A stretch of DNA of 64,000 bases from Crotophaga sulcirostris. Lineage: Eukaryota; Chordata; Aves; Cuculiformes; Crotophagidae. Within the stretch, counting starts at the first letter, position 1; each line of letters opens with the position of its first letter. The stretch lies in NCBI GenBank assembly GCA_013397455.1, contig VYZB01000525.1, forward strand, positions 186,001 to 250,000. Reading direction: 5' to 3'. Of the stretch, positions 63,201-64,000 are shown piece by piece. The position numbers and the translations under genes are program-made. The notes beneath the pieces were generated by a model. It saw only the letters and a list, made by a program, of their open reading frames with translations. It made no database searches and had not been told where the DNA came from.

Positions 63201-63615
63201 CATAGCTAGTATTTCAGTTCAAATTAAAATAAGGTCATGTATAAGCAGTAGACTTTTCAGTGGCCATCTAATAAAGCATATGGAGGAAAACCCCAGCACT
63301 GCGATCTTTTTATTTTCCAGCCACATATTTAATAAGAGTGATGATGACCTATCGAACACAAAATATATGCCTGAAACTCTCTCTCTAACCCCTATTGATG
63401 AAGAGTATCTTACTATCAGCTCAACATCTATGACCTCGCTTTCTCGGGGAGGAAGCTCCGAGACACTCTCCACAGCTATGGTGACACTGCAGCCACGTGT
63501 TGGTGAACTTTTCTCATCATCCCTGCCTGCTAGAGAGACACATGACAGTGACAATGGCTGGGAAGACTTCGAGGAACCAGAGGAAGAGAAGGAAGAAAAG
63601 GAAGGTTGCACTACG
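24124..63615 (+). CDS. FRMPD2: FRMPD2, partial: KIND-FERM-3xPDZ scaffold
   Basis: Thirty coding exons, all with agreeing phases, give 1,484 codons from the ATG at 24129 and stay open at the last donor (63615). Domains by residue: KIND about 1-200, low-complexity linker 200-380, FERM about 386-725, PDZ1 about 851-938, PDZ2 about 1035-1120, PDZ3 about 1163-1253, acidic tail 1254-1484. In mammals FRMPD2 is a polarity and membrane-associated scaffold that binds catenin-family and receptor C-termini. Order and sequence match it more closely than PTPN13, for example PDZ3 with [15 protein letters not shown] and [17 protein letters not shown]. Mammalian FRMPD2 is about 1,300 residues; this product is already longer and unfinished. 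Two introns appear to use GC donors. The tail suggests continuation into PTPN20-type sequence. Confidence 0.93.
26440..26930. repeat. GC-richer patch with repeated CAGGCTRGGAAG motif
   Basis: Within intron 1-2 the composition rises. GGTCAGGCT(G/A)GGAAG occurs at about 26628 and 26731, and variants of GGTCAGG and CAAGGCAAG recur. It looks like an interspersed or internally repeated element that I cannot name. The 94-codon minus-strand frame in it has no family resemblance. Confidence 0.4.
27923..28080 (+). CDS. FRMPD2: FRMPD2 exon 2: KIND domain
   Basis: Residues 42-94. [18 protein letters not shown] and [11 protein letters not shown] are KIND (kinase-like) motifs corresponding to the N-lobe and APE-like segment of the degenerate kinase fold. 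The acceptor is TTTTTCAG and the donor ACAAAG|GTGAGA, phase 1 to 0. Confidence 0.93.
29050..29115 (+). CDS. FRMPD2: FRMPD2 exon 3: KIND domain, probable GC donor
   Basis: Encodes [17 protein letters not shown] then VPPNQ, the KIND motif corresponding to the kinase DVYSLG segment. The FRMPD2 and PTPN13 families keep a V-P-x-x-Q here directly before the next exon's LQL motif. That puts the junction at CCAAACCAG|GCCAGT, a GC donor. A canonical GT is available 15 bases earlier (29101), is phase-compatible, and would delete VPPNQ. Confidence 0.88.
29428..29568 (+). mobile_element. CR1 3' end fragment
   Basis: Plus-oriented remnant of the CR1 3' end: CCCAGGGAAGTGGAGG, GTGGCACTTAG, GACTTGATGATTTTAAAG and the tail ATTCTATGATTCTA. 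Short internal deletions mark it as old. It lies in intron 3-4. Confidence 0.85.
30306..30491 (+). CDS. FRMPD2: FRMPD2 exon 4: end of KIND domain
   Basis: Residues 117-178, with [20 protein letters not shown] as the C-terminal KIND helices, then [10 protein letters not shown]. The acceptor GACTCAG and donor GAG|GTAGGT are good. Phase 0 to 0. Confidence 0.92.
31330..31456 (+). CDS. FRMPD2: FRMPD2 exon 5: post-KIND linker
   Basis: Begins [20 protein letters not shown] and continues RKRLHEK, like the conserved N-R-S-x-x-x-R-K-R-L segment that follows KIND in FRMPD2. The acceptor is TTTCTAG, the donor GAAG|GTAAAG, phase 0 to 1. Confidence 0.88.
32720..32836 (+). CDS. FRMPD2: FRMPD2 exon 6: linker (predicted)
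   Basis: Placed by phase: acceptor CACCTTCAG, donor CTCTG|GTAGTG, 117 nt, phase 1 to 1. It encodes a basic, unconserved linker ([20 protein letters not shown] onward). The preceding polypyrimidine tract contains the window's single N at 32699. With low conservation, its inclusion is less certain than that of the domain exons. Confidence 0.6.
33178..33309 (+). CDS. FRMPD2: FRMPD2 exon 7: Ser/Tyr-rich linker
   Basis: Residues about 260-303: [20 protein letters not shown], then a run of Ser/Asp and SNRGQRR. A strong acceptor (T-tract plus CCAG) and the donor AGAG|GTAAAA keep phase 1 to 1. Confidence 0.8.
35219..35420 (-). mobile_element. hAT-Charlie-like MITE, copy 2
   Basis: An inverted-orientation relative of the copy at 12969-13161. 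Ends CAGGGCTGTCAAACTCAC and, inverted, CTGGGGTGTCAAACACAC are near-perfect terminal inverted repeats. The interior block around GGAGCTCGGTGCTGCCAC is shared. An 8-bp flank match is not obvious here. It lies in intron 7-8. Confidence 0.85.
36134..36218 (+). CDS. FRMPD2: FRMPD2 exon 8: linker
   Basis: A short 85-nt exon, too short to show as a long [23 protein letters not shown], then SSYKLFIN. Acceptor CATTTCAG, donor AATAG|GTAATC, phase 1 to 2. The in-frame TAA directly after the junction confirms an exon end is needed here. Confidence 0.72.
37538..37775 (-). mobile_element. CR1 3' fragment
   Basis: The minus strand shows a diverged CR1 3' end, with the plus strand reading ACAGAATAGTTGGAAGAGACC, GTCCAACTGCC, GACCACCTCTC, GGAAACCTGTTGCAG and AAGAAATGCTTCTTAAT. 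The A/G-rich GAACAGAATA run at its left is the decayed tail. It lies in intron 8-9. Confidence 0.85.
38686..38833 (+). CDS. FRMPD2: FRMPD2 exon 9: linker before FERM
   Basis: Needed to convert phase 2 (exon 8) to phase 0 (exon 10), and found in the frame that reads [18 protein letters not shown] through to [10 protein letters not shown]. Its Ser-rich start and basic end resemble the segment immediately before the FERM domain of FRMPD2. The acceptor is CCTTTGAAG, the donor GAAAAG|GTGACT. A different frame over the same DNA is a shadow. Confidence 0.8.
40395..40466 (+). CDS. FRMPD2: FRMPD2 exon 10: start of FERM F1
   Basis: 24 codons, [20 protein letters not shown] then GSIV, matching the family motif that begins the FERM region. 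Acceptor CTTACAG, donor GTG|GTAAGT, phase 0 to 0. Confidence 0.92.
40980..41154 (+). CDS. FRMPD2: FRMPD2 exon 11: FERM F1 lobe
   Basis: Carries the ubiquitin-like F1 strands [17 protein letters not shown] and FYFGLAYLK, including the FERM signature in which the F1 lobe ends FGLAY. Acceptor TTCTTAG, donor AAAG|GTAATG, phase 0 to 1. Confidence 0.94.
41878..42028 (+). CDS. FRMPD2: FRMPD2 exon 12: FERM F1/F2
   Basis: [20 protein letters not shown] closes F1, and [14 protein letters not shown] begins F2 (the FRIKFFV motif of FERM proteins). Acceptor ATTTCAG, donor TCCA|GTAAGT, phase 1 to 2. Confidence 0.94.
42125..42263 (+). CDS. FRMPD2: FRMPD2 exon 13: FERM F2 lobe
   Basis: [20 protein letters not shown] and [13 protein letters not shown] are the classic F2 four-helix signatures (YLQLR-D, LAALALQAE-G-Y). 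Acceptor GTTCCAG, donor GAG|GTGTGG, phase 2 to 0. Confidence 0.95.
42770..43050. other. GC-rich patch in intron 13-14
   Basis: The composition is clearly above the surrounding intron. An acceptor-like CTCCCCACAG (42924-42933) precedes frames open for about 30 codons. One of these, ending at a TAG at 43029-43031, reads [20 protein letters not shown] before the stop, but it needs phase 1 while exon 13 leaves phase 0. I cannot name it as an exon or a repeat. Confidence 0.3.
43188..43340 (+). CDS. FRMPD2: FRMPD2 exon 14: FERM F2 lobe
   Basis: [20 protein letters not shown], then [20 protein letters not shown], the end of F2. The acceptor CCCAAAG is preceded by a long T/G tract. Donor AAAG|GTAACT, phase 0 to 0. 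Confidence 0.93.
45594..45779 (+). CDS. FRMPD2: FRMPD2 exon 15: FERM F3 lobe
   Basis: [34 protein letters not shown] and FQWRETERI are the PH-like F3 strands (YG-x-x-x-x-V and LGI-x-x-G-I-x-V-Y). Acceptor CTACAAG, donor CAT|GTGAGT, phase 0 to 0. Confidence 0.95.
46700..46856 (+). CDS. FRMPD2: FRMPD2 exon 16: end of FERM F3
   Basis: [19 protein letters not shown], then the final F3 helix [17 protein letters not shown]. Acceptor CCCTTTAG, donor CATCAG|GTGAGG, phase 0 to 1. Confidence 0.95.
47627..47763 (+). other. Candidate alternative terminal exon in intron 16-17
   Basis: CTTCACTTTAG is followed by 2 nt and an open frame of 44 codons ending in TAG, phase-compatible with exon 16 (phase 1). 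It reads [20 protein letters not shown] to [11 protein letters not shown]. It would truncate the protein after FERM. Canonical exon 17 matches FRMPD2 without it, and no close poly(A) signal is seen (the first AATAAA is near 48082). Confidence 0.25.
49261..49930 (-). mobile_element. CR1 LINE 3' fragment
   Basis: About 670 bp of CR1, minus strand. It retains RT C-terminal motifs ([48 protein letters not shown]) and the typical 3' end on the plus strand, AATCATAGAATGGTTTGGGT. Frameshifts are present. It is better preserved at its 3' end than the 2885-6160 element and lies in intron 16-17. Confidence 0.93.
50064..50274 (+). CDS. FRMPD2: FRMPD2 exon 17: FERM-PDZ1 linker
   Basis: Encodes [20 protein letters not shown] and [13 protein letters not shown]; the IQRLS-SEN motif is kept in FRMPD2. 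The rest is Ser/Asn-rich linker. Acceptor TTTTTCAG, donor GACAG|GTAGGT, phase 1 to 2. Confidence 0.9.
51171..51274 (+). CDS. FRMPD2: FRMPD2 exon 18: FERM-PDZ1 linker
   Basis: [20 protein letters not shown] then [14 protein letters not shown], a low-conservation linker. Acceptor CCGTGCAG, donor TAGTG|GTGAGT, phase 2 to 1, which fits both neighbours. Confidence 0.85.
52262..52360 (+). CDS. FRMPD2: FRMPD2 exon 19: start of PDZ1
   Basis: Residues about 831-863, ending in [17 protein letters not shown], the first PDZ strand. The carboxylate-binding loop GFGF is completed across the junction with exon 20. Acceptor TTCTGCAG, donor TTTG|GTAAGT, phase 1 to 1. Confidence 0.92.
53435..53542 (+). CDS. 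FRMPD2: FRMPD2 exon 20: PDZ1
   Basis: [20 protein letters not shown] and [15 protein letters not shown] are PDZ strands and the GPA helix. The donor CCAG|GTCATT is weak but phase-correct and followed soon by stops. Phase 1 to 1. Confidence 0.93.
53655..53771 (+). CDS. FRMPD2: FRMPD2 exon 21: end of PDZ1
   Basis: [20 protein letters not shown], then [15 protein letters not shown]: the D/N-x-x-x-L-x-G turn, peptide-groove helix and last strand. A long T tract precedes TAAG. Donor AAAG|GTATAA, phase 1 to 1. Confidence 0.94.
54282..54517 (+). CDS. FRMPD2: FRMPD2 exon 22: PDZ1-PDZ2 linker
   Basis: 78 codons of acidic, Ser-rich linker ([29 protein letters not shown]). The donor GTGGAG|GTAACT leaves phase 0. 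The continuation of the open frame past the donor is intronic. Confidence 0.88.
55102..55206 (+). CDS. FRMPD2: FRMPD2 exon 23: start of PDZ2, GC donor
   Basis: [19 protein letters not shown] is the first PDZ2 strand with the FGIS carboxylate-binding loop. The family continues directly with GGINTS, which starts exon 24. The junction is therefore GTGACT|GCAAGT, a textbook GC-type donor. The 92-codon frame reading on beyond 55206 is not PDZ sequence. Confidence 0.92.
56401..56494 (+). CDS. FRMPD2: FRMPD2 exon 24: PDZ2
   Basis: [20 protein letters not shown] then [16 protein letters not shown] is shared with PTPN13 PDZ2. Acceptor TTTTGCAG, donor ATAG|GTAATA, phase 0 to 1. Confidence 0.94.
56977..57062 (+). 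CDS. FRMPD2: FRMPD2 exon 25: PDZ2
   Basis: [20 protein letters not shown] then [15 protein letters not shown] is the PDZ2 groove helix, with the His that selects class I ligands. Acceptor GCTTCAG, donor GGCCAG|GTTTGA, phase 1 to 0. Confidence 0.94.
57241..57388 (+). CDS. FRMPD2: FRMPD2 exon 26: end of PDZ2 and linker
   Basis: [12 protein letters not shown] is the final PDZ2 strand, followed by the linker to PDZ3. Acceptor TGTTTTAG, donor GATG|GTGAGC, phase 0 to 1. Confidence 0.93.
58455..58666 (+). CDS. FRMPD2: FRMPD2 exon 27: PDZ3
   Basis: [17 protein letters not shown] has the LGFS loop; [19 protein letters not shown] and [16 protein letters not shown] follow. These are very close to mammalian FRMPD2 PDZ3. 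Acceptor TTGAACAG, donor TATCAG|GTACCA, phase 1 to 0. Confidence 0.95.
59963..60061 (+). CDS. FRMPD2: FRMPD2 exon 28: end of PDZ3
   Basis: [20 protein letters not shown] then [13 protein letters not shown], the groove helix and last strand of PDZ3. Acceptor TGCTTAG, donor CCTG|GTAAGA, phase 0 to 0. Confidence 0.95.
61234..61595 (+). CDS. FRMPD2: FRMPD2 exon 29: acidic tail
   Basis: 120 codons. [20 protein letters not shown], a Glu-rich stretch and EKPIQK recall the spaced SP-x-x-x-YF-x-E ... IQK segment of PTPN13 upstream of its phosphatase. [13 protein letters not shown] and [10 protein letters not shown] recall the last residues of mammalian FRMPD2 before its stop. Acceptor TTTGATAG, donor AAAAG|GTAGGG, phase 0 to 2. 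Confidence 0.9.
61922..62024 (+). repeat. Duplicated T-rich splice-acceptor-like block
   Basis: The stretch at 61922-61957 (TTATTATATGATC then TTTAATTTCAATTTTCTCAGAG) recurs at 61988-62024 with two small differences, a period of 66-67 bases. Both copies end in a pyrimidine tract plus CAG. The second is the acceptor of the candidate terminal exon. Confidence 0.85.
62023..62300 (+). CDS. Candidate alternative terminal exon with poly(A) signal
   Basis: A strong acceptor (T-rich tract, TTTTTTTCAG) begins a frame in phase 2, so exon 29 can splice to it. It encodes 87 basic residues to a TAA at 62285-62287, and an AATAAA follows at 62295-62300. Translation starts (R)[16 protein letters not shown] and has no recognised domain. 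This could end a short FRMPD2-only isoform. It cannot be a cassette, since an internal donor at 62066 would leave phase 0 whereas exon 30 needs phase 2. Evidence is signal-based only. Confidence 0.35.
63321..63615 (+). CDS. FRMPD2: FRMPD2 exon 30: tail, PTPN20-like, continues off window
   Basis: 98 codons in phase with exon 29: [29 protein letters not shown], a Ser/Thr-rich middle, and a very acidic end, [20 protein letters not shown]. The last part resembles the N-terminal D-Y-E-D-x-F-E-E-P segment of PTPN20. Acceptor TTTTCCAG, donor ACTACG|GTATGT, phase 2 to 0. The exon is open, so at least one more coding exon lies beyond the right edge. Confidence 0.82.
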
Positions 63616-63734
63616 GTATGTGATAGGCATCAGATTATTAACAGGTAGAATATGAAAAGGGAAAAGAAACAACTTCAAGAATGCAACATTCTTAAGCATT
63701 AATTTGAACTGATTGTCTATGTTATTTCTGCATA

Positions 63735-63830
63735 GTTTGGGTTTGGGGGGGGGGTTTGTTTGTTTTTTGCATTTTTTGTTGTTGTTGTTGGGGCTGGGGT
63801 TTTTTGTTTGTTTATTTGTTTGTTTGTTTA
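63735..63830 (+). repeat. G/T low-complexity run
   Basis: A G10-type run, (GTT)n and (GTTT)n stretches make up about 95 bases just right of the last exon. Confidence 0.85.
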
Positions 63831-64000
63831 CTTTTCTGGGTGTCCAGAATCTTCAAGTTCAGCAGACCTTCAGCTATGCCCTGTTCTCCAAAATTCTTTA
63901 CCTTAAGGCTATCTCCTTGCTCTTGCCATCTTACTATTTCTTCAACTTTCCAGCATTCTGCAGTATTATTCCTACTGTTCAAAGGCCTAAAAGCCCTCTA

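Larger units (their letters stand above)
24253..63320. other. Introns of FRMPD2: remaining content
   Basis: Apart from the repeats and candidates listed separately, the introns longer than 300 bases (24253-27922, 28081-29049, 29116-30305, 30492-31329, 31457-32719, 33310-36133, 36219-38685, 38834-40394, 41155-41877, 42264-43187, 43341-45593, 45780-46699, 46857-50063, 50275-51170, 51275-52261, 52361-53434, 53772-54281, 54518-55101, 55207-56400, 57389-58454, 58667-59962, 60062-61233, 61596-63320) are AT-rich. I see no further gene, RNA or mobile element in them. Confidence 0.5.

Noticed and set aside
24129..63615. Assignment of the gene to PTPN13
   Set aside because: Three PDZ domains instead of five, and closer PDZ3 and FERM wording to FRMPD2; the similarity to PTPN13 reflects paralogy.
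1..64000. CRISPR arrays, operons, bacterial signals, tRNA or rRNA genes
   Set aside because: Spliced eukaryotic gene structure throughout; no direct-repeat array or cloverleaf/rRNA core was recognised by eye.

Overview
The window is vertebrate nuclear DNA, most likely from a bird. It carries CR1 LINE copies, two retroviral LTRs, a hAT-Charlie-type MITE pair and compact AT-rich introns around short, well-conserved exons. The species cannot be told from the sequence. There is one unresolved base (n) at position 32699.

Layout. A strong CpG island at about 895-1720 is a promoter region. A CR1 LINE with most of its ORF2 (minus strand, about 2885-6160) follows, split by a 364-bp solo LTR with a perfect 6-bp target duplication. 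A second LTR lies at about 7035-7648. From 7.65 to 24.1 kb I see no protein-coding exon. This stretch holds a hAT MITE with an 8-bp target duplication, two purine tracts and a CRE/TATA promoter candidate near 16.1 kb.

From 24.1 kb to the right edge there is one multi-exon plus-strand gene. I assembled 30 coding exons whose splice phases all agree (4,452 nt, 1,484 codons, still open at the last exon). The protein has a KIND domain, a FERM domain and three PDZ domains, which is the architecture of FRMPD2. Exon 9 was found by phase matching, because it is too short and split to show as a long ORF. Two introns appear to use GC donors. One of these lies inside PDZ2, at the position where the paralogue PTPN13 is alternatively spliced.

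Main point of interest. The reading frame does not stop where mammalian FRMPD2 ends. It continues through an acidic tail that resembles the pre-phosphatase regions of PTPN20 and PTPN13, and the last exon ends in a good donor. The locus may therefore be one PTPN13-like transcription unit (KIND-FERM-PDZ3-PTP) that mammals carry as separate FRMPD2 and PTPN20 genes. A phase-compatible alternative terminal exon with its own AATAAA (62023-62300) could provide a short FRMPD2-only form. The phosphatase domain itself is outside the window, so this is inference.

In mammals FRMPD2 lies head-to-head with MAPK8, so the CpG island at the left edge is plausibly the MAPK8 promoter firing leftward. No MAPK8 coding exon is present.
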